Shown in pieces: positions 25,244 to 38,339 of a DNA stretch of 64,000 nucleotides (position 1 is the first letter of the stretch; each line of letters starts with the position of its first letter). A program made the translations under genes and the position numbers. This stretch comes from Adenophora triphylla var. japonica. Its lineage: Eukaryota; Streptophyta; Magnoliopsida; Asterales; Campanulaceae. Under the pieces are notes generated by a model that was not told the origin of the DNA, did not search any database, and saw nothing but the letters and a program-made list of their open reading frames with translations. The stretch covers positions 1-64,000 of the forward strand of contig JAFEMH010001301.1 in the NCBI GenBank assembly GCA_022495995.1, written 5' to 3'.

Positions 25244-25930
25244 ACAATTCGTTTTTATGAAACAATCTTGTTCAAGTCTGTACTAAACAATTTATTTTTT
25301 TGTCTTTAACTTTTCTTTTCATACTTTGGTTGTCGCGGTTTGCGACTTAACATTAACTATCCTCTTTTTGCGAAAACGCGAGAATGCGGTTTTTATAACT
25401 TTTAACTATCTTTTGGATGTCGCGGTTTGCGACTTTATATATCTATTTTATTCCGCCTGTTTGCAAATTTTGCTTTGATATTTCATCAAAGATTACTTTA
25501 CTATACTTGCCGACATACTTACTGCTCCCTTCCAAAAAGTGAGGCTTGTCTTTAGGCAGCCTTACTCGATTGTTAGGGTAATGAGCAACATGATTAATTG
25601 GCCTTTAAATGGCTCCTTTAATTATTTTGCGACTTCATCTCTGTTTGTCGCTGATCTATTTATTTTATTTGTTCTCTTTATTTTTTGAAATGTCGTCATT
25701 TGCTTCGATAGTTCATCGAAGACTCTTTCCTTTCTCTCACCATACATACTACTCCCTTCAAAAAAGTGAGGCTTGTCTTCAGGCAGCCTTACTCAATTGT
25801 TAGGGTCAGAAACGACGTGATTTGTAACTTTCTTTGTGGCAACAATTGCAATTGTTCCCAAACCGCTAGGGTTGGTGCCTTGAATCCACTATCACAAAGT
25901 CGCCGCCCCCTTCTTGCCAATAAAACTTTT
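25244..25930. other. Gypsy-1 spacer between aORF and tandem array
   Basis: No gene. It contains two copies of gtcgcggtttgcgactt (about 25332 and 25420) and two copies of a block reading gaggcttgtctt(t/c)aggcagc (about 25540 and 25767) near ttcatcgaagact-like sequence. Equivalent motifs in the other orientation lie at 52490-53095 of Gypsy-2, so this is a shared family region. Confidence 0.6.
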
Positions 25931-26850
25931 AGGGCTTTTCTAGGTGCCTGAAACCGTTATCTCCAGGCACCGCGACTTGGAACCGTTATCTCCAAGCCGC
26001 AAGGTTCGGCGACTTGAAACCGTTATCTCCAAGCCGCCTCCCCTTTCTCGCCCGTTAAAAGCCGGACTTTTCTAGGTGCCTCGAAACCGTTATCTCCTGT
26101 GCACCGCGACTTGGAACCGTTATCTCCAAGCCGCAAGGTTCGGCGACTTGAAACCGTTATCTCCAAGCCGCCTCCCTTTCTCGCCCGTTAAAAGCCGGGA
26201 CTTTTCTAGGTGCTCGAAACCGTTATCTCTGTGCACCGCGACTTGGAACCGTTATCTCCAAGCCGCAAGGTTCGGCGACTTGAAACCGTTATCTCCAAGC
26301 CGCCTCCCCTTTCTCGCCCGTTAAAAAGCCGGGACTTTTCTAGGTGCCTGAAACCGTTATCTCCAGGCACCGCGACTTGGAACCGTTATCTCCAAGCCGC
26401 AAGGTTCGGCGACTTGAAACCGTTATCTCCAAGCCGCCTCCTCTTTCTCGCCCGTTAAAAAGCCGGGACTTTTCTAGGTGCCTGAAACCGTTATCTCCAG
26501 GCACCGCGACTTGGAACCGTTATCTCCAAGCCGCAAGGTTCGGCGACTTGAAACCGTTATCTCCAAGCCGCCTCCCCTTTCTCGCCCGTTAAAAAGCCGG
26601 GACTTTTCTAGGTGCCTGAAACCGTTATCTCCAGGCACCGCGACTTGGAACCGTTATCTCCAAGCCGCAAGGTTCGGCGACTTGAAACCGTTATCTCCAA
26701 GCCGCCTCCCCTTTCTCGCCCGTTAAAAAGCCGGGACTTTTCTAGGTGCCTGAAACCGTTATCTCCAGGCACCGCGACTTGGAACCGTTATCTCCAAGCC
26801 GCAAGGTTCGGCGACTTGAAACCGTTATCTCCAAGCCGCCTCCCCTTTCT
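25930..26850. repeat. 134-bp tandem array in the Gypsy-1 3' region
   Basis: About 6.8 head-to-tail copies of a 134-bp unit. Each contains three sub-blocks around aaccgttatctccaagccgc. Units begin at ctaggtgcctgaaacc near 25940, 26073, 26206, 26340, 26474, 26608 and 26742. Copies 3-7 are almost identical. Since 134 is not a multiple of three, the short repeated ORFs over it are not a gene. The array lies between pol and the aORF, where Tat elements carry variable subrepeats. Confidence 0.93.
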
Positions 26851-26990
26851 CCAAGCTTTTGGCGATTCGTCTTCCAGCTTTTAGCGGCGACCTCTTTGTC
26901 CGCCCTCTTCAAGCTTTAGCGGCAACCTCTTTGTCCGCCCTCTTCAAGCTTTAGCGGCAACCTCTTTGTCCGCCCTCTTCAAGCTTTCAT
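26850..26990. repeat. Short tandem repeat (about 36 bp) next to the main array
   Basis: Three to four copies of a unit containing tttagcggc(a/g)acctcttt and gtccgccctcttcaagc. Gypsy-2 has a 21-bp array with aaagctt at the matching place (51246-51366). Confidence 0.85.
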
Positions 26991-27225
26991 AAAATAATCA
27001 AAACCATATCATTAGAGTATTTTACAAGTATAAAAATGCACCATAAACATGTCGAGAGAAACGCCTCGCCATCATTTTTATCATATAGACATTGCATAGT
27101 TCCTAGAACACCAAATTTTACATAACTTTTTCCTTTGGCAGTCAAAAGAACAATTTACAAGAAAAAGTTATGTAACTTTTGCGGTCTAAGGCAAAAATCA
27201 AAATGACCATGATGTCGCCGCGGCT
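26991..27225 (-). other. Gypsy-1 sequence just downstream of pol
   Basis: No gene. The AT-rich untranslated region lies between the pol stop and the tandem repeats. It resembles 50930-51230 of Gypsy-2 in inverse orientation (both contain aaaagttatg(t)aac-like runs). Confidence 0.6.
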
Positions 27226-30200
27226 TCACTGATAGAACTGCTTGAGATGGTCGACACTCCAAGCATTCTTCAATTCTTCACCATCTTGTTTCCTCAATCT
27301 GTAGGTCCCTTCCCGCACAACACTCGAAATCTGGAACGGGCCTTCCCATTTCTCGTTTAGCTTGGTGAATCCGGGCTTGGCCCCTGTCGCTTCAACGCTC
27401 CTCAAAACCCAATCTCCAACATTGAAGGACCTCTTGTTAATTCGCTTATCATGCTGGGCTTTCATCCTCTGCTTGTAGTTGATCATCTTCATTCTTGCAT
27501 ACATTCTTTTCTCATCAATCAGATCTAGATCATTACACCGCCTCTGCCCGTTTCTCGCCTCATCATAGTATGCAACTCTGTATGTCGCCAAAGCCATCTC
27601 AGCGGGCGCCATAGCTTGTATCCATAGGTAAGGGCAAAAGCGGTTTCTCCAGTTGAGCCTTTAACAGTAGTGCGCACATACCACAAAGCGATAGGCAACT
27701 CCTCCAGCCATGCTCCACCTCTTCCTTCTAGATTTTTGCGCAAGGTGACAATGATCTGCTTATTTGCCGCCTCCGCTTGACCGTTGCACTGTGGCCTATA
27801 TACTGCTGACATCCAATGTTTGACATTGACCCTCGAACATTCCGCTGAAAACTTTTTCCCAAACTGAGTGCCGTGATCTGAAATAATAGCTCTTGGAACC
27901 CCATATCTACACCAAATGTTCTCTTGCACAAACTTTATAACTTGATCTTCGCTGATTGTCGCCAAAGCCTTCGCCTCCGTCCATTTTGTGAAATAATCTA
28001 CGGCGACAACCACATGTTGACAACCACCCTTGGCTTTCGGAAATGGCCCTATCAAATCAATCCCCCACATGTCGAATGGCCAGGTCGGCACAATAGGAGT
28101 TTGCTCTGTGGCGGGTATTCGGGGAATGTTGCCGAATCTTTGACATTTCTCGCACTTCTTCACATACATCTCCGCATCTTTCCTCAGACTCGGCCAATAA
28201 TAGCCATGAAACAACACTTTGTCGGCTAGCTTTCTCGCTCCGGGGTGGCCCCCACATACACCTTCATGAATCTCGAACAAAACCCTCTGAACCATGCTGG
28301 GCTCAACGCACCTCATCAGCGGTTTTGAAAAAGACCTCCTATACAACACTCCATCTTGCACAGTGAATCTTGGTGATGTCGCCTTTATCAATTTCGCCTT
28401 ACTCTCATCTGGCGGCAACTCCCCTTTATCTAAAAATTCCTTCATTTCCACAACCCAATCCTTCTCGCCATCGACAATCTCCGCGACAACCGGTCTATTG
28501 ATCACCGGCATATCCACATATTCAATCATTGGCTCATCGGCAGTGCTCTGTCCTTCAGATCCCGCCGACCTACTCAACTCATCAGCTCGCGAATTATCAG
28601 CTCTATCAATCTGAACCAACTCCCAGAATTCAAAACTTTTTAGCAAACTTCTCGCCAAGTCACAATATTTTATTAGCACCGCACTCAAAACTCCGTACTC
28701 GCCCTTTATCTGATTGACAATTAACTGGGAATCTGAGTGAATCACTATCTTTGTCAACCCAATATCTAGCGCCAATTCTACTCCGGCAATCAATGCCTCG
28801 TACTCTGCTTGATTATTCGAGACATTAAACTTAAATCTCAGGGCTTTCTCATACTTCACTTCCTCATCCGGCGAGGTCAGAGTGATTCCCGCGCCGCCCT
28901 TATCCTTTGAAGATGACCCATCTACATACAGAGCCCAGCAATCAGATGGCCTTTCCTTCTCTTCCCGCAAACTGGGCCCTACCTTCTTTTCCGCTTTCTT
29001 TTTCACCGTACCTTCCACCAACTCCTCCTGCGACTTCGTAAAAGATGTCTCAACGATGAAATCTGCCAGCGCCTGCGCCTTAATCGCCCGGCGAGCTTCA
29101 TACTTTAAATCAAACTCAGTTAACTCAATTGACCATTTCAGCAATCTTCCCGCGGCATCAGGTCGCTGCAAAATCTTTCTCAAGGGAGCGTCACTTAGCA
29201 CGACAATGGTGTGTGCGACAAAATAAGCCCTCAACTTGCGAGCGGCCACAACCAAAGCGTACGCCATCTTCTCGGCATTAAAATATCTTGACTCGACCTC
29301 GCTTAATGCCTTAGACACATAGTAAATCGGTCTCTGATTCCCCTTTTCTTCTCGCATAAGAACTGCCGCAACTGCCAAATCTGAAGCCGCCAAGTAAACA
29401 AATAACTCTTCTCCCTCAACAGGGCTACATAATAACGGCGGCTTACCCAGGTACACCTTCATCTGTTCAAATGCGGCATCACACTCTTCGTCCCATGCAA
29501 AGCTCTTCACCCCCTTCAAAACTTTAAAAAACGGCAAACATTTTTCGGCCAGCTTAGAAATGAATCTCCCCAAGGCGATAATCCTCCCATTCAACCTTTG
29601 AATTTCTCGAATCGATTTGGGCGGCGACATATCTAGGATAGCTTGAATTTTTTCGGGATTGGCCTCTATCCCGCGCCTATTTATTAGAAAACCCAGAAAC
29701 TTTCCCGCAGTTACGCCAAACGTGCACTTACTCGGGTTTAACTTCATGGAGTTCCTCCTCAGATTCTCAAATGTTTCAGCGAGATCAAGCACATGATCAT
29801 ACTCCTTTGTCTTTATTACCATATCATCAATATAAGCCTCCAAGTTTCGCCCAATCTGCGACTTGAAAACATCATTCACCATTCGCTGATAAGTCGCCCC
29901 GGCATTCTTCAAGCCAAAAGGCATCATCTTGTAACAGAAATTTCCTTTAGGAGTTCGGAAAGCCGTTTTAGCCTTATCATTCTCGCACATCTTGATTTGA
30001 TGGTACCCCGAGTACGCATCAATGAAGCTAAAGACCCTATGGCCGGCAATCGAATCCACCAATTTATCAATCCTAGGCAACGGGTAGCAATCTTTGGGAC
30101 AAACAGTGTTCAAATCAGTAAAGTCAATGCACATTCTCCATTTTTTATTTGACTTTAACACCATAACGGGACAGGCTAACCACTCGGGATACTGAATCTG

Positions 30201-33200
30201 CTCAATGATTCCAGCCTTCAACAATTTATCCACCTCTTCCAAAACCGCGCCTTCCTTTTCTGGCGACAAATGCCTGACCCTTTGCTTGAACGGCTCTACA
30301 TTAGGATCGGCATTCAAGCAATGCAAAGCGACATTTTCATCTATTCCCTTCATATCCTCAGGTCGCCATGCAAACACATCCACATTATCTTTAAGAAATT
30401 CAACCAATTGCTCTCGCTCATCTCTGAACAACTGTTTCCCAATCTTAACTCGCTGCTCTGGGAAGTAACGGTTGATCTCCACTTCTTCCAGCTCCTCCCC
30501 CGCCTGGAGCTCGGGCTCATCTCGCGTCTGCAAAGTTTCGACCTCTATCCTTTTCCGCTTCTTGCTCTCCCGGGCCTTGGCTGGAATCATCTTTCCTGAA
30601 TCAGCAAATGTATTTCCCGTCGGCCGCCCCTCGGGGGTCTCCACTTCTATCATCTCGCAATCTTCCTCAGATTCACTATCAAAAATCTCCTCAATCATAA
30701 TCTTTTCAACCCTGGGCTCACCCATGTCGACAAACTGCACCACTCTAGCATAGCTCAAGCTTGGCGTCCCATTCACAACTTCGATCCCCAAGACCATCTC
30801 GCCTCTAGCATTCTTGCCGGCGCTCAACTGGCTGGAATCTCGACCACTAAAAACTTTGATTACCTCTTCGACAATCTCCGGTGCCTTTCTCGCCTCAGCG
30901 ACAACCAAAGCTGTACCATTCTCCAAACTCTCAGATACCACTAAATCATTTTCGCATTCACCAAGCTCAATCGTATTAATCCTTAGTTGGCGAGAATCAG
31001 ACTTTGTCATCAATGAGCAAGTGGCTTTCCCTTTTGCTTTCACCATATCCTTCTTTTTCCTCGCAACAGTGATAGCCTCACTCTTCAAACAGCCTATGCC
31101 TCGGGCCGTGGGGTACTTTACCCTCTGATGCGGGATAGACAGCACCATTTCAAAACTTAACAAAAAGGGAATTCCAACTATCGCATTGTAAGCGGAAACC
31201 AAATCAATCACAAAAAACTCCACCATCTCGCTCCTCACCAATTCGCCTTCACCAATCTCTACTTCCAACAGGATTGTCCCTTTAACCTTAACAGAGTGAT
31301 TTGTAAATCCTTCAAGGCATCCCTGGTAGGGCACCAGATTAGCGTCAGAGTAGTTCATCCTTTTGAAGGCTTCATAATACAACACATTCCTGCTAGCTCC
31401 CGAATCAACCATCACGCGTTGCACTACATTATTTCCCGGGCATATGGTGATAATAACTGGTTGGCTCCCATGGCCCTTTGTTGCGGCAAGCTCACTTCTT
31501 GAAAAACTAATCACCTTGTCTTCACTGGCGGCAAACGGGGGAATATCGAAACTGTGCGTCAACATCATAATTTGATTGTCCAACTGTGCGACACTAGGTA
31601 ATGGGTCCTGAATCACATCGACTACGTTTCGACCCTGGGCTCTATCTTGTCGCCCCCCTTCTTCTCGCCTCGCACTGTCCTCGAGATATTGTTTGAAATC
31701 GCCTTTATCAATCCTGACTTGAATCAACTTTCTCAAATTATAACAGTCTTCTATTGTATGTCCCTTGTCCTTATGAAAATCGCAATATTTGCTTGGATCC
31801 CGGGCCCCATAAGTATCTTCTCGAATGGGATAAGGCTCTGGGAATTCCTCCTTCCTCCAGATCTCGCTCATCGTAGTGTTCAACTTACTAAATTTGATGA
31901 TCCTTCCCTGCTCCTGACCTCTACCTCGACCCCCTTTGCTTCCGCCAGTGCGAGATCCGCTGCGACCTCCTCTATCAGCCTTGCTTTCATCTTTTACAAT
32001 TTCAATCCGCTCTTTGACACTCTTCTTGCCGGAGCCTGCTGCTGGCGGGGCGGCCTTGACAGCTTCCTTCTCGAAACCACTGCGATAAGCTCTAACCCTT
32101 TCATACAACTCACCGGTTGTCTTCTTGAAGCGCATGATACGTAACTCCGCCTTGAACAGGCCTGGCAACAACCCCGAGTTAAATAGCATAATAATCTCGC
32201 TCTGACTGACGTCCGCAATCCGGTTTGCGACTTCCATAAATCTATCTGTGAAAGCCGAAATGCTCTCTCCTTCATACTGCTTCAAACTACACAGTTCGGT
32301 TTTTGAGGCGGGGCTGTGGCTGCGATCCACCGATCTCGCCAAAAACTTATTTTTGAGGTCCTGATACCCCATCACTGATTCCGCCGGCTGTGCCAAGAAC
32401 CATTCCAGTGCGTGATCAGCAAGGGTGCTCGCAAACGCCTTGCAGATTATAGCTTCATTGTCGGTCAGCAACGACAACGTTACCTCAAACCCTCCAATAT
32501 GAGTGTTAGCTCTAGTATTCCCGGAATAACTTGGTAAATTTGGCATGCGGAAAGCAGGGTCAGGGGCGGCAATCTGAATGTTCTTTACAAACGGGGCCAA
32601 ATAAGAACCTTTCACTTCCTGGGGCTTGGTTCCCGCTTCCAACTCTTTAATCTTCTTAGCCATCTCCGCCATTTCGGATTTCCATTTATCATCTTCACTT
32701 TTCTTCGCCTTCTCCAATTCTGCGGTTTTGGCTAATTCTACGGCTTTCAAAGCTTCGGCCACTCTGATAGCCTCCGCAATCTTGTCGGCTTCGGCGGCCT
32801 TCTCCGCCCTTTCTCTATCAATCCTTTCTCGCCGCCTACGATCTCTATCCCGTAGCGACACTTCATCTCGACGAGCTCTGTCAGAATGCCTTGATCTGTG
32901 CGACCTTTCTCTCACATATGTATCATCATCGGAATACCTCGAGCGACTTGGCACATAATCTCTGTCGGCTGTGGATCCCTCATCGCTTTCATATCCAAAA
33001 TAGTAAGAGTCATCTCGCGAATTTCCCGACTTATGATAAATCTTTCCTTCTTCAATGCGATCTGCACGTCTCCTTTTGACCCTTTCAGATCTCGCTCTCT
33101 CATCATCTTGACGCCTGCGAACTCTTTCCTCATTCTCGGGCGGTGGCATGTCCCTCGTCCGCCCCTCATCCCTCCTGGATGCACTTCGACTGGCGCTTTG

Positions 33201-33596
33201 CCTTCCTCTATCTTGTCCTTCCACTTCGACCGACAGCTCAGGCGGGATCACCGTAGGTGCCTGGCCCATCTTTTTTAACCTCTCATTGTTCGCGAGAACC
33301 TTCATCATATAAGCATTCTCCTTTCTTAACTGTTCAGCTTCGGCCCTGGCACTCTGGGTTTTAGATGGAACGGGGTCTCGCTGTCCTTCCTTTCCTTTGT
33401 TTCTCGCTTCTCGCTCTCTATCTTCTCGCCTACGGGCGCTCCTAATGGCCGAATCTGTCTCAGTAGTGTGGACATCGCCTTCGCGAGCAGTCCCTGACCT
33501 CGCCCCGCGGGCATCCTTGCGAGTATCCTTGGCATTTGGAGTTTCCGTCATCGGATTCTGGGCTCCCTTGGCCTGAGTATCCTTTTCTTGTACCAT
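27226..33596 (-). CDS. Gypsy-1 gag-pol polyprotein (Tat type), one apparent frameshift
   Basis: A 2,023-codon frame runs from 33596 to 27525, with its last 128 codons continuing in another frame to 27226. In order: a charged Arg/Glu-rich N-terminus (1-330); retrotransposon gag (about 345-510, FRMPNLPSYSG); a CDFHKDKGHTIEDC knuckle-like motif (about 600); aspartic protease VDSGASRNVL (about 730); RT with YIDDM (about 1255); an RNase H (SRYFNAEKMAYALV); a second archaeal-type RNase H (LYVDGSSSKDKGGAG, about 1556); integrase with HHCC finger (CEKCQRF, about 1815) and D-D-E triad (WGIDLIGPFP, IISDHGTQF, NGQAEAANK). The C-terminal domain ends KNAWSVDHLKQFYQ. The dual RNase H places it in the Tat clade. 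The single shift near 27620 falls where Gypsy-2 encodes SEA; a TCAGAA there would restore the frame, so it may be a base-calling error at a CAG. If so, the polyprotein is intact. Confidence 0.93.
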
Positions 33597-33810
33597 TTTG
33601 ACTATTTTCTGGGCTTGTTAAACAATCTTAAACTGATCACAATCAACTTCAACACCAAATAACCACCTGCAGAATACCTTTCACCAAGAACAAAAACTGA
33701 AGACAACCCAGACCAAACCCACCGTATCCTTCAGCAAACCTTTCCAACCTTACCCAACAATTATCCAACCAAAACAAGGTTACCATTCAGGTCCCGGCAA
33801 CGGAACCAAC
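33597..33810 (-). promoter_or_regulatory. Gypsy-1 leader with primer-binding site
   Basis: On the minus strand, TTGGTTCCGTTGCCGGGACC (complement of 33790-33809) lies directly inside the 5' LTR. The same 20 bases occupy the matching position in Gypsy-2 (44404-44423), supporting it as the primer-binding site. I do not assign the tRNA. The rest is untranslated leader before the gag start at 33596. Confidence 0.75.
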
Positions 33811-34517
33811 TGATGCTACCACGAAAAGTCTGAGGTTGCACTGGGACTGAACTTGACTGGATACTTCGGCTGCCTCCTTACTTGGTTAGTCTCCTGCACA
33901 CAAAGAACAAGGTAAACTAGGCCGGGGGTGACTCCGGCGTACCCCCTCCGGTGTGAGAGTAAGGTTAGATGAACAAGGAAGGTGATATAACAATGGATGT
34001 TCTAGAGAGAGAAAGTAGAGAGAGATACATACATGTAAATGAAGAAGGTCTCCCTTTTTTATACCCCAAACCCCCCATGTGCCATGCACATGGGGGACAC
34101 ATGTCAATCATCCAGCCAATGGTCTCAACCAACCCAAAGATAGTGGGATTTCACTGTTCACCTGGTCACATCAAGCTACAGTGGACTACTGAGTTCCGAA
34201 GCGGAATGTCCTTTTACTAAGCCGCAAGCGACAACAGGCTTCTTAGGCGGCAACAATGTCCATGGTTCAACAATCAAGGTCACCATGATTTCCGCCATAC
34301 GGAGTCCATTATTTATGCCTCTCACCATGGGTTGACTCATTTTATAAGCTCTCTAACATCCTTGGGCGGGATGGTCCCATCTCGCAGGGGACTTCCCGCC
34401 AATGGACCAAACTCGTTGTCATATTACACCAACGGGGCCTTTATTCAATTAGGCCCATTATGCTGCCTTATGGCCCAATTGATATTAGGCCCAACCACAC
34501 TTTATGATATCGCATCA
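33811..34517 (-). repeat. 5' LTR of Gypsy-1 (complete)
   Basis: 707 bp, TGATGC..GCATCA on either strand. A TATA-like run (gtataaaaaag on the minus strand) is near 34053-34063. It is the complete partner of 7304-7978. The next five bases, ATCCA (34518-34522), are the probable target duplication; ATCCA also occurs uninterrupted at about 6409 in host copy A. Confidence 0.92.
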
Positions 34518-35454
34518 ATCCACAGGAGATAGATCATTATCAATTATTGTTTATAAAAAAAATATAAATACTAAAAACAATGAAGAAGAAGATCATAATC
34601 AACTGACATATCGTTGGTCATTATTGTAGTAAATTACCTCCTCTCATTTGAAAGCTTCCTTCTGTTTTCAAAATCCCAATCTGCTCCGGTTCCTACAGAA
34701 GGAATCAGACCTCCAATCCTAGTAATTACACTGCAAGGCCATACAAGTGTCATTTCGTATGCAGGAAGATAAAAAGCATATCATTTTCATACATGAGCGC
34801 CTGATATAGTTCAATTTAAGTATCACAAAATAACATGCATGGTGCTTATTCGAACAAGCATACCTAGGCATAGGAAAGCCACCATACATAGATCACTACA
34901 AAAAAAGTCATTATTAGGGACTGAATTTTTTGGGTCGGGAGAATTCTCTAGTCCCTATTACCCACTTAATAAGTCAGCTCCCAAGATGAAATTTTATAGG
35001 ACGGCAAATTGGGGGGTACTACTATATACAAGGCAGCATTTTTACAAGGCACGATGAAATTACTAAAATGCCCCCATATAAATACTTTTAAAAAAAAAAT
35101 TCTTCCCCTCCCTCTCCATTTCAAACACCGTCCGTCCCTGTTCTATTCTCTCTCTCGCTCTCAAAACCAAAACCTAAGAAAAACAAACGGTCTCTCTTCT
35201 CTCTCTCCCTACCGGTGGAAAGTCCGCCTCTTCCGCCGCTCCAATGAAAGTAATTAATTTTAACCTAAAATTTCAATTTGAAAACCCTACAACAAATGTA
35301 TGCCTAAAATGGATTATATAATGCTTAATGTTGTTTAAACGTATCCTAAATGGTTCTAATTGCGATTTCGTAACATTAATTTGGGTTTTTTGTTTGAATC
35401 GGATACGAATTTGTGTGCCTAAAATTTGAAGTTGTCGACGTGCGTTTCGTATGA

Positions 35455-36110
35455 ACATATACGAATGGTTACCAACATATCGGGTATTGGCATACGAAAT
35501 GTAAACTGATTCATCAGTTTACATTTCGTATGCCAATACCCGAAATGTTAGTGACAATTCGTATGAACATATACGAATGGTAACAAACATTTCGGGTATT
35601 GTCATACGAAATGTAAACTGATTCATCAGTTTACATTTCGTATGCCAATACCCGAAATGTAAACTGATTCATCAGTTTACATTTCGTTTATTTTTTTTTA
35701 ATTTTTTTCTACATTCTAGATGACATTTAAAGTGTTTTTCATCTACATCACTTTCCTCAAAATCCAAATGGAGATTTAGTTACAAATATTTGCCATTATT
35801 TAGGGTTTTTAGGGTTTTACGTGTCCCGATCTTGCCAAAAATGGTATACGACTACCTCGTTTATTTTTTTTTTAATTTTTTTCTACATTCTAGATGACAT
35901 TTAAAGTGTTTTTCATCTACATCACTTTCCTCAAAATCCAAATGGAGATTGAATTACAAATATTTGTCATTATTTAGGGTTTTGAGGGTTTTACGTGTCC
36001 CGATCTTGCCAAAAATGGTATACGGCTACCTCGTTTATTTTTTTTTAATTTTTTTCTACATTCTAAATGACATTTAAAGTGTTTTTCATCTACATGAGTT
36101 TCCTCCAAAT
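35455..36110. repeat. Subterminal hairpin and 174-bp direct repeats of the CACTA element
   Basis: From 35455 to 35690 a hairpin unit is repeated. Its arms of about 29 bp contain catacgaaatgtaaactga, with a ttca loop; one full copy, one near-full copy and one half copy are seen. From 35684 to about 36110 a 174-bp unit containing ttctacattctagatgaca and tgtttttcatctacat occurs three times. Such subterminal repeats bind transposase in CACTA elements; binding here is an inference. Confidence 0.75.
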
Positions 36111-37412
36111 AAATAAAGTGGTATCACTTAAATGTGATAGGTTATATGATATTGTATGATCCAATATGACGTTTGTTCCTTGTCATGTATAAGTGTATAA
36201 ATTTTGCTCAATTAACAACACAATTCAATAATATAACATAGAATATGCGTATCATTAACATCGTGTCGCAAATCATCGAAGAACACCTTCATTATGATAT
36301 GTCGTATGGATATACACGATTTTAGTACATGATATCGTGTTGTTGTGTACGAAATTAATGACAGAGTAAATTTAAATTTCGTATAATTTCATACGACCTA
36401 TTATTTAACCCAATTAGTTTATGTCGTGTAAAAGTACACGACATGAAGGCTTCTTGTCGTCCTTTCGAGCACGACAGACGAAGGATAGTTTGGGGATTAT
36501 TGGTGCCTTGTATGTAAGGTGCCTTGTATATAGAATTTACCCAAATTGGGTCTCTATTTATTTGTCAACTAATAAATGAAATTAAAAGAAAAAAAAAAAC
36601 CCAAAACCCTCCCTGCTCATACGCCACTATCCCCTCTCCCCTCTCCCGCACCTTCCCTCTACACCCCTCTAATCGTTTCATCTGCCGCACATCCGCCGCA
36701 AATTGGTTCCGTTCGATGACGATTACCTGCCTTTAAACCAACCAGCTTCCTTTCGATTTCATCCGCCGTTCTCTCTGCAATCGTTGTTGCTTCCGTTCGA
36801 TTTCGGCTTTCTCTGCAATCGTCCTTTCGATTTCATCCCCGTTCTCTGCGATCGTTGTTGGTTCCGTTCGATTTCATCCGCCGTTCTCTGCAATCGTCAA
36901 GGTTATTTCTATCTCTATTTATCATTTGTTCTCCGCTTATTTTGACCTCAATTTCATTATGATTGACTTACTATTTGATTTGATTTTGGAATCACATTAA
37001 ACCCAAATGCTTATTTTGTTGGATTGAGAATGGGTTATGTTGGGAACTGCTTGAATTTGATTCAGATGTGAAAAAAAATTGTGTCTTGAATTTGAATTCG
37101 GGTGTCTGCGAATTGATTGCTTGAATGTGTTTTATTAATGATTTAAAGTTGTGTTTGTGATTAGAATGTAGTTATTGTCATTATGATCTTAAGACTTAAG
37201 TGGTTTGCTTGCAATCATGTGTAAAGGACAAGAGTTGAGCATAAATATGTTGTCACTGCTTGTGTTCTGTGCTGAATGAGATCTTTCAATTTAATTGGCA
37301 TATGGTTTCCCACAGCTTTAAAATTTGTTGGGTTTCGATTGATTTGATTTTTATTGCATTAACTGTTTGTTATACTTGTTCCTTTAAATTTGAAATCAAA
37401 TCAACATATCTT
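36111..37412. other. CACTA interior, no recognised gene
   Basis: From about 36600 to 36900 the sequence is pyrimidine-rich with repeated ccgttcgatttcatccgccg-like phrases and a possible donor (caatcgtcaaggttatt) near 36892. That resembles the 5' UTR and first intron of a plant gene, possibly captured together with the UGPase exons downstream. The remainder is AT-rich intron-like sequence. Confidence 0.4.
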
Positions 37413-38016
<604 letters not shown>

Positions 38017-38339
38017 TAGGCCAAAATTCATTTTTTCCATCGTATTTTGGGGGCATTTTCACTTTTACCATTGTACTTTTTTATTAACATAAAAACCACT
38101 ACACTAATTTTAACTCTCCTCCGCAACCCTAAAAGTTAAATCACGTTGGATTTTAGTGGATGAAAGACTTTGAATCTTGACACTTTCACCCCCTAAACTT
38201 TTAATGGGATGAAGGACCATCCACCCAGCTAATAAAAACCTTTTTTCTTAATCATCCTCCTTAATAGTCTTCATCCATTCCTATCCTCAAAATCCAACAC
38301 CTTTATTCCACTCCCAACCTCATCTCCATCTCACACCCT

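Larger units (their letters stand above)
7304..34517 (-). mobile_element. Gypsy-1: Tat-lineage LTR retrotransposon with aORF, split by Copia-2
   Basis: The element reads on the minus strand from the 5' LTR (34517-33811) through the primer site, gag-pol, tandem repeats, an antisense gene and a purine tract to the 3' LTR (7978-7304). Removing Copia-2 leaves about 13.5 kb, matching the 13.7 kb Gypsy-2. Two RNase H domains and the antisense extra ORF are characters of the Tat clade (Retand/Grande-like). The right flank begins ATCCA, the expected 5-bp target duplication. The left LTR lacks 28 terminal bases and is joined to an unrelated point of the host block, so no target duplication is found there. 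Confidence 0.9.

Noticed and set aside
26076..26884. Five near-identical 82-90 codon ORFs, like a repeat-protein gene
   Set aside because: They come from a 134-bp tandem DNA repeat. The period is not a multiple of three, so each unit changes frame and no continuous protein exists.
27924..33278. Many plus-strand ORFs of 60-165 codons opposite to Gypsy-1 pol
   Set aside because: They are shadows of the intact minus-strand polyprotein; none shows a domain or a splice structure.
6409..34522. The 0.9-kb repeated host block as a giant target-site duplication of Gypsy-1
   Set aside because: LTR elements make about 5-bp duplications, and the left LTR is truncated by 28 bp at the junction. A recombination or assembly join explains it better.
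34332..34532. LTR ORF repeated in both Gypsy-1 LTRs (MTHFISS..) as a conserved gene
   Set aside because: It is duplicated only because the LTR is; codon structure and frames are not conserved with Gypsy-2.
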